Below are positions 1-7,515 of a stretch of DNA of 10,245 nucleotides, piece by piece (the first letter of the stretch is position 1; each line of letters opens with the position of its first letter). The translations under genes and the position numbers were made by a program. The notes below the pieces were generated by a model. That model worked only from the letters and a program-made list of their open reading frames with translations, did not search any database and was not told the DNA's origin. Source of the DNA: CBDVBD01 sp965372135 (GTDB lineage: Bacteria > Electryoneota > RPQS01 > CBDVBD01); NCBI GenBank assembly GCA_965372135.1, contig CBDVBD010000123.1:1-10245 (forward strand). Direction: 5' to 3'.

Positions 1-188
1 CTGCCAGGATTATGTACCATCATTTCAAGGATAAGATTTTGGAAATGGTTAGGGGTTCTGCCCACGGCAAATACTTAGCCGCCATTGGCATGGAGCGGGA
101 TTTGCCGGTATGCGCTCAGTTGAATAGTATTCCCGTGCTGCCGAGGTTTATCGACGGGAAGGTGCGTTTGTGGAGCGAGCCTTCATAA
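1..188 (+). CDS. comB: Probable 2-phosphosulfolactate phosphatase (ComB family), 3' end only
   Basis: The window opens inside this gene. Reading from base 3, the last 61 codons end at TAA 186-188. ComB hydrolyses 2-phosphosulfolactate to sulfolactate, the second step of the sulfopyruvate branch of coenzyme M biosynthesis in methanogens. Bacterial members of the family are common, and their role is often unknown. The visible tail has the features I associate with the ComB C-terminus: a Ser-x-His-Gly segment (SAHGKYL), then Gly-x-Glu-x-Asp (GMERDL), Cys-Ala-Gln-Leu, and a final Val-Leu-Pro...Asp-Gly-Lys strand. The main catalytic half lies outside the window, so the call rests on the tail alone. 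It ends 37 bases before ftsK on the same strand and may share its transcript. I see no coenzyme M or sulfolactate genes nearby. Confidence 0.72.
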   Translation, partial: ARIMYHHFKDKILEMVRGSAHGKYLAAIGMERDLPVCAQLNSIPVLPRFIDGKVRLWSEPS

Positions 189-206
189 ATGCCCGGTGAC
201 GGGATT

Positions 207-215
207 TGTTATACA
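207..215 (+). promoter_or_regulatory. Possible extended -10 promoter element for ftsK
   Basis: In the 37-base comB-ftsK gap the sequence TGTTATACA fits the extended -10 form TG-N-TATAnn. A start of transcription about seven bases downstream would fall at roughly 222-223, only a few bases before the ftsK ATG at 226. No convincing -35 box is present at the usual distance, although extended -10 promoters do not strictly need one. This is a motif match in a short gap and could be chance. Confidence 0.25.
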
Positions 216-225
216 GTGACACATT

Positions 226-2544
226 ATGAAGACGCAGGCGAAATCCAAACGGCGGAAATCCAAGTCGAAAAGCACCGGTTCCCGCACCCGTGAAGCGCTG
301 GGCTTGATAGTCCTGGTTTTCGGTGTGTTTCTGGGGTTGGCGTTGTTTTCCTATACCTCGCCGGATTGGCCGGCGGGATCTGCAGAAGATTCCATTGCAA
401 ACTGGGGTGGAAAAGCAGGCGCATTTTTCGCGTTCGTGTTGATTCATGCCACGTTTGGCAGGCTCTTTATCTGGTTAGTCCCGCTGTTGATTGTGTTGTG
501 GGGAATTAGGCTGTTCCGTCCCCAGTGGCGGGTGATTAAGCTGTATGGGACAGTGAAGTTAGTTGCGCTGGGGGTGGCAGCATCAACGGTGTACGCATAT
601 TTTGCCCGAATTGGATGGGCGTCATTTCCAACGGATGCCGTGTTGGAGAATACCGGTTGGGTGGGCATGTCGTTGGAAAAGCTGCTCTTTGAATTTGTCG
701 GTGTGACTGGTTCCGGAATTGTTCTTACGCTGGCAGTGTTACTGTGGCTGATCTGGGCGTTGAAGCTGCAACCCAGCGAAGTGGTGTCAGGTGTAGGGAA
801 GGTTGTCGCAGCGATTGCTGTGGTAGTGTGGATTGTTGTCAGTTGGGTTGGACGGACCGTGGGATCGCTGTTTCGCCGCAGGAAGCCGTTCGTGAAAGTA
901 CCCCGTGAGTCAAAGACAAGGAAAATCAAGCCGGAAAAAGCACCAGAGCCTGAATTGGAAAAGGTTCCGACGGAGAAGCCGGAACGTAAGACACCGGTGA
1001 TTTCCATTTCCAGACCTAAAACTCCGGAACCTAAAATTCCGGGAGCGATAGCCGAAGATCTCACTCAGACAGGGGTGTACGAGCTTCCCACCATTGATAT
1101 GTTGGATCCACCGCCGGAGGATGCTCCACAGGTCGAGAAGAAGGTGCTGGAAAACAATGCGGCGCTGCTGGAGGAGAAGTTGGCGGATTTTGGGGTGACG
1201 GCGAATGTTGTGGAGATACATCCGGGACCGGTGATTGCGCGGTATGATTTGGAACCGGCGCCGGGGATTAAGGTCAGCCGGATTACCTCTTTGGAGGATG
1301 ATCTATCGTTGGCGTTGCGTGCCAAGGCGATCCGGATTATCGCACCAGTTCCGGGGAAAGGGGCGGTGGGGGTGGAGGTACCCAACCCCCAGAGGGCGAT
1401 GGTATTGTTCCGCAGCCTGTTGGAAGCGCCGAAGTTTCGATCCCATCCGTCACCGTTGCTATTTGCGGTGGGAAAGACCACTGACGGCGGAATCCGGCTG
1501 GAAGATTTGGCGAATATGCCGCACCTGTTAATCGCCGGCACCACCGGATCGGGAAAGAGCGTGTTCATAAATTCACTGATTGTGTCGATCTTGTTCCGCG
1601 CCACACCGGACCAAGTGCAGTTTATACTGATCGACCCCAAGAAACTGGAATTGTCGGGGTATTCGGAACTCAGGAACCATCATCTGGTTACACGGTTAGA
1701 CTTAGGGGAGGATGTGGTTACTACCGCTGAAGGTGCCGTGGAGATATTAAAGAGCGTCGAGTTGGAAATGAGCCGGCGGTATGATCTGCTGGCGGAAGCC
1801 GGTGCTCGGAATGTTGGCGAATACAACGATAAGGTTAAGGATAAGAAGGGGGAAGATGCCCCTAAGCCGCTGCCGTTCTTGATTGTGGTGATCGATGAGT
1901 TGGCGGATTTGATGTTATTGGCGGCGAAGGCGGTGGAAGAACCGATTGCCCGACTGGCGCAGATGTCCCGGGCGGTGGGGATTCATTTAGTGGTTGCGAC
2001 CCAGCGACCGAGCGTGGACGTGATTACCGGGGTGATTAAGGCTAATTTCCCCTGCCGGATAGCGTTCCAGGTCGCCAGCAAGACTGACAGCCGGACGATT
2101 CTGGACATGAACGGGGCGGAAGCGCTGCTGGGGAAAGGTGACATGTTGTTCATTCCACCCGGGCAGTCAAAACCGGTTCGGCTGCATGCGGCGTTGATTT
2201 CCCGGGATGAGATCAACCGGGTGATTATCCATATCCGGAAACAGCCGGTGCCGCAAATTCGGGTTAATTTACCGTCGCCGGTAATTGCCGGTGCGCCGTT
2301 GGAAACTGGTGATAATCTACCTGATATTGATCCGTTGTTTGACGAAGCGGCACGGATAGTGGTGCGGACGCAACAGGGTTCGGTGTCGATATTACAGCGA
2401 CGGCTGAAAGTGGGTTATGCACGGGCGGCACGATTGATTGACCAGTTGGAACGCGCCGGGATTGTGGGACCGTTCGATGGGTCGAAAGCCCGGGAAGTAT
2501 TGGTGGAGGAAGATTATTTTGAGACCCGCGATCGTTTGGAATAG
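226..2544 (+). CDS. ftsK: DNA translocase FtsK/SpoIIIE family
   Basis: FtsK is a hexameric, septum-anchored ATPase that pumps double-stranded DNA and drives chromosome segregation and dimer resolution at division. The 772-residue protein has the full layout. A basic N-terminus is followed by about five hydrophobic segments (near residues 25-43, 68-95, 108-127, 160-180 and 190-208). A Lys/Glu/Pro-rich linker spans about 217-300. Then comes the RecA-like motor with Walker A GTTGSGKS at 438-445 and a Walker B strand ending in Asp557-Glu558, then the conserved ATQRPSVDVITGVIK segment. A winged-helix gamma domain follows from about 702, containing GSVSILQRRLKVGYARAARL, which normally reads polar DNA motifs. 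The linker is short compared with E. coli FtsK, as in many non-enteric homologues. ATG 226 is the first possible start because an in-frame TGA lies at 217-219, but it has no clear Shine-Dalgarno sequence. The 3' end overlaps lolA by 26 bases. Confidence 0.97.
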   Translation: MKTQAKSKRRKSKSKSTGSRTREALGLIVLVFGVFLGLALFSYTSPDWPAGSAEDSIANWGGKAGAFFAFVLIHATFGRLFIWLVPLLIVLWGIRLFRPQWRVIKLYGTVKLVALGVAASTVYAYFARIGWASFPTDAVLENTGWVGMSLEKLLFEFVGVTGSGIVLTLAVLLWLIWALKLQPSEVVSGVGKVVAAIAVVVWIVVSWVGRTVGSLFRRRKPFVKVPRESKTRKIKPEKAPEPELEKVPTEKPERKTPVISISRPKTPEPKIPGAIAEDLTQTGVYELPTIDMLDPPPEDAPQVEKKVLENNAALLEEKLADFGVTANVVEIHPGPVIARYDLEPAPGIKVSRITSLEDDLSLALRAKAIRIIAPVPGKGAVGVEVPNPQRAMVLFRSLLEAPKFRSHPSPLLFAVGKTTDGGIRLEDLANMPHLLIAGTTGSGKSVFINSLIVSILFRATPDQVQFILIDPKKLELSGYSELRNHHLVTRLDLGEDVVTTAEGAVEILKSVELEMSRRYDLLAEAGARNVGEYNDKVKDKKGEDAPKPLPFLIVVIDELADLMLLAAKAVEEPIARLAQMSRAVGIHLVVATQRPSVDVITGVIKANFPCRIAFQVASKTDSRTILDMNGAEALLGKGDMLFIPPGQSKPVRLHAALISRDEINRVIIHIRKQPVPQIRVNLPSPVIAGAPLETGDNLPDIDPLFDEAARIVVRTQQGSVSILQRRLKVGYARAARLIDQLERAGIVGPFDGSKAREVLVEEDYFETRDRLE

Positions 2545-3187
2545 ACTGCTTATTGCTGTGGTGTGTGCGGGGATGATCGCCGGTGGTGCGGTTACAGCCT
2601 GGGCTGCCAAAAAGCTGACCTGCAAGGATGTACTGGACCGGGCGAAGCAGACGTTTGACGCTCTAACAAGTTTCCAAGCTGATTTGACGGAATTGTTCTA
2701 TTGGAATTTAGCGGAAACCTCTACCGAATCACACGGGAAAATGCTGTACCGTCAGGATGACCGGTTTCGCTTGGAGTTTCCCAATCAGCGGCTGGTGGTG
2801 GACGGCAAGACGTTGTGGCGGTACAATTCGGAAACCGGACAGTTGTTGGTAGAGCCTTACGATGACGAATCCGGGGTGATATTACCCAAGCAGCTGATGG
2901 TGGGGATATCGAAAAATTGGAATTTGAAAAATGCCGCTGAACCAGCGGTGCAGGATTCCAGCGGTTACCGGTTGGAATTAACGCCGTTGGAATCGGAGTC
3001 GGCAGTGAAGCAGGTGACGATTTGGGTGGACCCGGACAACTGGCTGGTAAACCGAGCCATTGTGGATGATCTGCAGGGGAATCGCACCTGGTATCGCATC
3101 GATCATGTTGAAATAAATCCGACACTCCCCGATAGCTTGTTCGAAATTCATGTCCCGGAGGGAACCGAAACGATAGATTTGAGGTAA
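2519..3187 (+). CDS. lolA: Outer-membrane lipoprotein carrier protein LolA
   Basis: LolA is the periplasmic chaperone that takes lipoproteins from the LolCDE transporter to the outer membrane. I place the start at TTG 2519 rather than at the upstream ATG 2438. A strong ribosome site (GGAGGAAG, 2505-2512) lies at good distance, and this start gives a clean signal peptide: Arg2 and Arg9, a hydrophobic core about 10-27, and a cleavage site at Ala-Trp-Ala/Ala-Lys (29-31). The 222-residue protein then shows the LolA pattern: a helix with Phe-x-Ala-Leu-x-Ser-Phe-x-Ala-Asp-Leu, a strand-rich middle with GKMLYRQDDRFRLEFP, the Val-Val-Asp-Gly-Lys-Thr-Leu-Trp-Arg-Tyr motif, and a late strand with Val-Thr-Ile-Trp-Val-Asp. 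The length is slightly above the usual 180-210. It overlaps ftsK by 26 bases, so translation is probably coupled. The ftsK-lolA neighbourhood occurs in other bacteria, including E. coli. No LolB or LolCDE is in view. Confidence 0.92.
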   Translation: MRPAIVWNRLLIAVVCAGMIAGGAVTAWAAKKLTCKDVLDRAKQTFDALTSFQADLTELFYWNLAETSTESHGKMLYRQDDRFRLEFPNQRLVVDGKTLWRYNSETGQLLVEPYDDESGVILPKQLMVGISKNWNLKNAAEPAVQDSSGYRLELTPLESESAVKQVTIWVDPDNWLVNRAIVDDLQGNRTWYRIDHVEINPTLPDSLFEIHVPEGTETIDLR

Positions 3188-3194
3188 TGCATAC

Positions 3195-4283
3195 GTGAAG
3201 AAACTGTTTTCCTTCCGGGTATTATTGGGTTTTGCAGTCGGACTGTTCTTTCTATATTTGGCGTTTTGGAAGCCGGATATTTCCGGGTTGGTTGCGGGAC
3301 GTATCGGACTCAAGCAAGCATTGATCGGCACTCCGCGCATTCAAGTGTCGGAACTGGGTCAGGTGTTGGCGCATGCCAAATACCTGTATTTACTGCCGGC
3401 GTTGCTGATGTTTTTGACCAGTTTCCATGTCCGAGCATACCGGTGGAAGTTGTTTCTGCTGCCGGTAGGGAATGTCCGGTTCGGAGCGGCATATTCCTCG
3501 ATGATGATCGGGTATATGGTCAATAACATTTTGCCGCTTCGGATGGGGGAGATTTTCCGAGCACATGCGTTGGGCAGGGAAGAAAAGGTATCGCGCAGTT
3601 CGGCATTTGCCACCATAGTGGTGGAACGAGTGTTCGACATCCTATGCCTGTTGCTGATTCTGGGAATTATCCTCCTGTTCTTCCCGTTTCCGCCCTGGAT
3701 CAAACGCAGTGCGCTGATTACCCTTATCGCTACGGTGGTGTTGGTGGCGGTGCTGTTGTTGATGATGCGGAAGACCGAATTATTAGTGAAGCTACTGCGA
3801 AAGCTATTCGGAACCCGGGGTCAGCGGATTGGGGAACGTTCTGAAGATGTGTTTCGCAAGTTTACTAAAGGGTTACAAGCTTTCAAGCAGACAGAGCACT
3901 ATATATTGATAACCGTCACCAGCCTGTTGTTGTGGGTGTTTTATTTGGGCTGTGTGTATTGTACCTTCTATACGTTTGATTTTGTGACGCCGGAGTATCC
4001 TAAAATCCAGCAGTCGGCGATTATGGCGAGTTTAGTGATATTGGCGGTGGGAACCATTGCCATCATCATTCCATCCACACCCGGTGCGGTGGGGACCTAT
4101 CACGGGGTAGTGGTATTGGGATTGTCCTTGTTCGACGTGCAAGCGGAGCAGGCGATGGGATTTGCTCTGGTGATGCATTTATTCAATTACCTGCCGTTAA
4201 CAATAATAGGGTTAGCCTGTTTTTGGAGGCAGAATTTGCGTTTTGCTGATGTACAGGCGGAAGAAAAAATGACGTCAGTTTAG
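3195..4283 (+). CDS. Flippase-like integral membrane protein (YbhN/AglD/MprF-type domain, UPF0104)
   Basis: This 362-residue protein is almost entirely membrane-embedded, with hydrophobic segments near residues 8-25, 63-78, 97-114, 143-163, 173-191, 236-258, 275-293 and 321-344. It has the family signatures I know for the lysylphosphatidylglycerol-synthetase-type transmembrane domain: Asn-Asn-Ile-Leu-Pro-Leu-Arg-Met-Gly-Glu at 110-119, Val-Glu-Arg-Val-Phe-Asp at 143-148, and a Pro-Ser-Thr-Pro-Gly-Ala-Val-Gly-Thr-Tyr loop at 293-302. Relatives include the flippase half of MprF and YbhN. Many stand-alone members have no assigned substrate, and lipid or lipid-linked glycan translocation is an inference. 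The start is GTG 3195, seven bases after lolA, with GAGG at 3181-3184 inside the lolA end as the ribosome site. The tight spacing suggests co-expression with lolA. The Wzc-type kinase downstream hints at envelope glycan or lipid export, but nothing proves it. Confidence 0.88.
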   Translation: MKKLFSFRVLLGFAVGLFFLYLAFWKPDISGLVAGRIGLKQALIGTPRIQVSELGQVLAHAKYLYLLPALLMFLTSFHVRAYRWKLFLLPVGNVRFGAAYSSMMIGYMVNNILPLRMGEIFRAHALGREEKVSRSSAFATIVVERVFDILCLLLILGIILLFFPFPPWIKRSALITLIATVVLVAVLLLMMRKTELLVKLLRKLFGTRGQRIGERSEDVFRKFTKGLQAFKQTEHYILITVTSLLLWVFYLGCVYCTFYTFDFVTPEYPKIQQSAIMASLVILAVGTIAIIIPSTPGAVGTYHGVVVLGLSLFDVQAEQAMGFALVMHLFNYLPLTIIGLACFWRQNLRFADVQAEEKMTSV

Positions 4284-4312
4284 GTCCCCGATTGAATCCC
4301 TAAGGGTTTTTT

Positions 4313-6616
4313 ATGTCTGAAAGGAGGCATCCTTTGGAGCCACGTGATCATAGAGTACAGATGTCGGAATATTTCCGGGTATTATTTCGCGGTCGTTGGA
4401 TTATTTTCTTATCCTTCTTGACAGTAGTGTCATTAACTGCATATTTGACGCATACTATGCGTCCTATGTTTGAAGCAGGCACCACCATATTGATCGAACA
4501 AAAAGGCGGGGTTGATCGCACAATTTTTGACTTTTCCAGTCCGTTTAACAAGGACACAGAGATTGCAAACCAGGTACAGGTACTGAAGAGCCGGACTTTA
4601 AGCGAGGAAGTGATTCGATCGATGCAGCTTTCGCCGTATAAGGATGAATTAGAAATCCTGCGCGATGTAACGGCGGTGGGTGAGGTAATTCCTTTTGATA
4701 CCAGAGTGCAAGCGCTCAGGCAGAGTATTTCCGTTAACCACATCACGGATACTGATATTATCGAACTCAAGATGAAGGCGCATTCATCGTTTGAAGCTGC
4801 GTTTTTAGCGAATGCGGTTGCGGAAGAATACTATAAGCAAAGTTTGAAGTTCTCCCGAGGTGAGGTGTCGGAAGTACGGCAGTTTTTGGAAGAGCAGTTG
4901 GATAATGTGCGATATAAGTTGGCACAGTCCGAGGAACTGCTGAAGGAATACAAGGAAACTCAGAAGACGGTGGCGTTAGGTGATGAGACGGTCAAGTTGG
5001 TGGAACAAATTGCCGAATTTCGGGCTTTTTATTACGAAGCGGAAACGGAACTGTCCGCCAATCTGCGGCGGTTGGATTTCCTGAGAAAAAAGTTATCGGA
5101 TACCAAGTCAACTTTAGTTGCCAGTATTCAAGATGTAACCAGTCCGATCTTAAAGCAGTTTGAGAACCAGATATCCCAGAAGTATGGGTTGATTGCATCA
5201 TTGAAGGCTCGGAGTGCACCGGGTACGGATGTGGCAATTAAATCCCTGGAAGATGAGATCGATCAGATCAAAGCGCGGCAGATTGAAGAGGCTCGGAAGA
5301 TTGCCTCGTCCGGAGCGATCCCTCTCGATCCTATTCGCACTAATCAGCAATTAGTGGATCGGATCATCGAGGTGGAGACCGAGATCAAATCATTGACCGC
5401 CAAGGCGGAAGCCTGGCAGGATATCATCGATGAGGCGGATTATAAGTTGGAAGGGGTGCCGGAAAAGGAATTGATTTTGGCGAGGCTCACTCGGGATGCC
5501 AAGTTGAATGAAAAGATATTTATAATGTTGAACGAGAAATTTGAGGAATCCCGGATTAGCGAAGCCGGAAAGACTGCGAACGTTCGTATTATCGATCCGG
5601 CAAAACCGCCGAAAGCACCGTTTAAACCCAATAAACGCCTCAATATTATCCTGGGAATTATCTTGGGATTAGGATTGGGTGTGGCAGTGTCGTTCCTATT
5701 GGAATTCCTGGATGATTCGATTAAGACCGGGGAAGATATCGAACGAATGGGCTTGGTGCTGTTGGGTACTATTCCGGTTGTGAAGATGGGCGAAATCGCC
5801 AAAAAGTTGAAACGAGAAGGCAAGGTTTACAGTAAGGAAGACATGGAGAAAGTGGAATCCAAGCTAATCACCCGGTTCTCCCCCAAATCTCCGGTTTCCG
5901 AAGCATACCGGTCACTGCGCACTAACATCCACTTTGCAAATTTGGATCGTCCCAATAAGGCGATTTTGGTGTCCTCCAGCGCCACCAAGGAAGGGAAGTC
6001 TACTACTGCGGCTAACTTAGCGATTACCATCGCTCAGATGGGGAGTAAGACTTTGCTGGTGGATTCCGACCTCCGGCGTCCGGCAATTCATAATTTCTTC
6101 AAAATGGAACGGTCTTACGGACTGACCAATTATCTGATTGGAACCCTGAATTTTGATGAGGTTATCAAGAAATCGGATATCAATAACTTAGACATCATAA
6201 CCTGCGGCGATATTCCTCCCAATCCGTCGGAGATGTTGGCTTCCAAGGCGATGCGGAATTTTATCGAAGAAGCCAAGAAACGGTATGATATGGTGCTGCT
6301 GGATAGTCCCCCGATTATTGCGGTTACCGACGCCGCAATCCTATCCACCAGAGTGGATGGCGTGATTTTGGTTATAGCGTCCGGATTTGTCAATCGTCGG
6401 GAAGTGCAGCGGGCGATTACCTTGCTTCGTAATGTAAATTCTCGGATTCTGGGCGTACTGCTTAACGGACTGGATATCAAGAAAATTTACGGCTCCTACT
6501 ATTACTATTTCCATTATTATCAGTACTATTACTACTACGGCGCTGATAAGAAGGAACGACGGAAACGCAAGAAAACCGTACATTCCATCGCTAAAGATGT
6601 TACGGATGTTTCATAG
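4313..6616 (+). CDS. Wzz/Wzc-type polysaccharide chain-length regulator with C-terminal bacterial tyrosine kinase
   Basis: Wzc-like proteins sit in the inner membrane, control capsule or exopolysaccharide chain length and export, and autophosphorylate on a tyrosine tail. The layout in 767 residues is: a Wzz domain with a first membrane segment at about 30-47; a long periplasmic coiled coil at about 185-400; a Pro-rich segment at about 428-442; a second membrane segment at about 444-463; and a cytoplasmic BY-kinase from about 520. The kinase has Walker A ATKEGKST (557-564, Lys562), Walker A' LLVDSDLRRP (Asp584, Asp586) and Walker B VLLDSPP (Asp664). The Glu-Ala-Tyr-Arg-x-Leu-Arg-Thr-Asn helix precedes Walker A. 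The tail at 726-743 contains 12 tyrosines in 18 residues, followed by a Lys/Arg-rich stretch. ATG 4313 has AAGGG six bases upstream. An in-frame TTG at 4334 has the better site AAAGGAGG (4320-4327), so the true start may be seven codons later. No outer-membrane exporter, phosphatase or glycosyltransferase genes are adjacent. Confidence 0.95.
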   Translation: MSERRHPLEPRDHRVQMSEYFRVLFRGRWIIFLSFLTVVSLTAYLTHTMRPMFEAGTTILIEQKGGVDRTIFDFSSPFNKDTEIANQVQVLKSRTLSEEVIRSMQLSPYKDELEILRDVTAVGEVIPFDTRVQALRQSISVNHITDTDIIELKMKAHSSFEAAFLANAVAEEYYKQSLKFSRGEVSEVRQFLEEQLDNVRYKLAQSEELLKEYKETQKTVALGDETVKLVEQIAEFRAFYYEAETELSANLRRLDFLRKKLSDTKSTLVASIQDVTSPILKQFENQISQKYGLIASLKARSAPGTDVAIKSLEDEIDQIKARQIEEARKIASSGAIPLDPIRTNQQLVDRIIEVETEIKSLTAKAEAWQDIIDEADYKLEGVPEKELILARLTRDAKLNEKIFIMLNEKFEESRISEAGKTANVRIIDPAKPPKAPFKPNKRLNIILGIILGLGLGVAVSFLLEFLDDSIKTGEDIERMGLVLLGTIPVVKMGEIAKKLKREGKVYSKEDMEKVESKLITRFSPKSPVSEAYRSLRTNIHFANLDRPNKAILVSSSATKEGKSTTAANLAITIAQMGSKTLLVDSDLRRPAIHNFFKMERSYGLTNYLIGTLNFDEVIKKSDINNLDIITCGDIPPNPSEMLASKAMRNFIEEAKKRYDMVLLDSPPIIAVTDAAILSTRVDGVILVIASGFVNRREVQRAITLLRNVNSRILGVLLNGLDIKKIYGSYYYYFHYYQYYYYYGADKKERRKRKKTVHSIAKDVTDVS

Positions 6617-6625
6617 GATTACATA

Positions 6626-6638
6626 ACCCGCATCGGGT
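6626..6638 (+). promoter_or_regulatory. Short hairpin just upstream of ispE
   Basis: ACCCG-CAT-CGGGT forms a perfect five-pair stem with a three-base loop in the 32-base gap between the kinase gene and ispE. It ends ten bases before the ispE ATG. No run of T follows, so it is not a standard intrinsic terminator. It could slow or process the transcript or influence ispE translation, or be incidental. Confidence 0.35.
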
Positions 6639-6648
6639 AACTGAAGGT

Positions 6649-7515
6649 ATGAGGTGTCACCAACAAGCGAATGCCAAGATTAACTTAGGACTCCGCATTC
6701 TGAAACGGTTACCCAATGGGTACCACAACATAGAAACGATCTTTATAGAATTAGATTGGGGGGACAAGTTAACCGCTGAACCTGATAATAGGCTAACCCT
6801 TGAATGTCATGGAATTCCCGTTCCGCAGGATGAGAATAATCTGGTCCTTCGAGCGGCGCGGATGCTTCAGGATCGATCCCGAGTAACCAATGGAGCCCGT
6901 ATCATGCTGGAAAAACGGATACCGGTGGGCAGCGGATTGGGCGGGGGTTCCAGTGATGCGGCGGCAACATTGCTGGTGTTGTCCCGACTGTGGAATCTGG
7001 ATCTTGAAATGAAAGACTTGGCTTTGGTTGCAGGCAAGTTGGGTGCCGATATTCCTTTCTTTCTAACCGGGGGTATGGCGTACGCTACCGGAATCGGCGA
7101 CAAGCTGGAGCCGGTGTCTTGGGCATATTATCCGTGGGTTGTACTCTATCATCCGGGGTGGGAAATTTCGACGCCTTGGGCATACCGGCAATGGGATTTG
7201 CTAGAAATGGAGCCGGCAAATCCGCTGCCGTTAACTGCATACTTGAATCGTTCCTTGGACGATCCGGAATTTCGGCAGGTGTTTTCCAACGATTTTCAGC
7301 AAATTGTATTTCGGGAATATCCTGCGTTGGGAGAAGTATCTGACCAGCTTAGGGAGACCGGTGCGGATTATGTTAGTCTGTCGGGCAGCGGATCTTCGCT
7401 GTTCGGGTTATTTGCTGAACGAGACCGGGCGGAAGCAGCCTTGAAATGGGCACAATCCCAAGGATGGGCGAAACTGACCAGGTTTCGACAGGGCGAGAGA
7501 TCGGAAACAAGGTAG
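6649..7515 (+). CDS. ispE: 4-diphosphocytidyl-2-C-methyl-D-erythritol kinase (IspE)
   Basis: IspE is the cytosolic GHMP-family kinase that phosphorylates the 2-hydroxyl of CDP-methylerythritol with ATP in the non-mevalonate (MEP) isoprenoid pathway. The 288-residue length is typical. Family marks are the N-terminal Ala-Asn-Ala-Lys-Ile-Asn-Leu-Gly-Leu with Lys10, Asn-Gly-Tyr-His-Asn-Ile-Glu-Thr (substrate side), and the glycine-rich ATP loop PVGSGLGGGSSDAA at 92-105. Gly-Ala-Asp-Ile-Pro-Phe-Phe carries the catalytic Asp134, and the C-terminal GHMP motif reads Leu-Ser-Gly-Ser-Gly-Ser-Ser-Leu-Phe-Gly. ATG 6649 gives the natural N-terminus, but its ribosome site is poor: GAAGG lies only one base upstream. 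Translation may therefore depend on ribosomes arriving from the kinase gene. ispE leads the downstream housekeeping cluster, as it does near prs and pth in many bacteria. Confidence 0.97.
   Translation: MRCHQQANAKINLGLRILKRLPNGYHNIETIFIELDWGDKLTAEPDNRLTLECHGIPVPQDENNLVLRAARMLQDRSRVTNGARIMLEKRIPVGSGLGGGSSDAAATLLVLSRLWNLDLEMKDLALVAGKLGADIPFFLTGGMAYATGIGDKLEPVSWAYYPWVVLYHPGWEISTPWAYRQWDLLEMEPANPLPLTAYLNRSLDDPEFRQVFSNDFQQIVFREYPALGEVSDQLRETGADYVSLSGSGSSLFGLFAERDRAEAALKWAQSQGWAKLTRFRQGERSETR

Noticed and set aside
444..1640. Long minus-strand reading frames opposite ftsK (444-1064, 910-1221, 1065-1640)
   Set aside because: They lie entirely opposite a clear ftsK gene, have low-complexity Ser/Thr/Arg/Pro-rich translations with no recognisable motif, and reflect codon bias of the real gene.
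2438..2518. N-terminal extension of lolA from ATG 2438
   Set aside because: It would overlap ftsK by over 100 bases and put 27 non-signal residues before the signal peptide. TTG 2519 has a strong ribosome site and gives a normal signal sequence.
4294..4311. CCCTAAGGG followed by six T as a terminator before the kinase gene
   Set aside because: Only three or four pairs with almost no loop can form, and the AAGGG half is better explained as the ribosome site for ATG 4313. It is too weak for an intrinsic terminator.
4348..4770. Minus-strand reading frames opposite the kinase gene (also 5440-5823 and 6130-6480)
   Set aside because: Shadows of a well-supported plus-strand gene. No family motif is seen in their translations.
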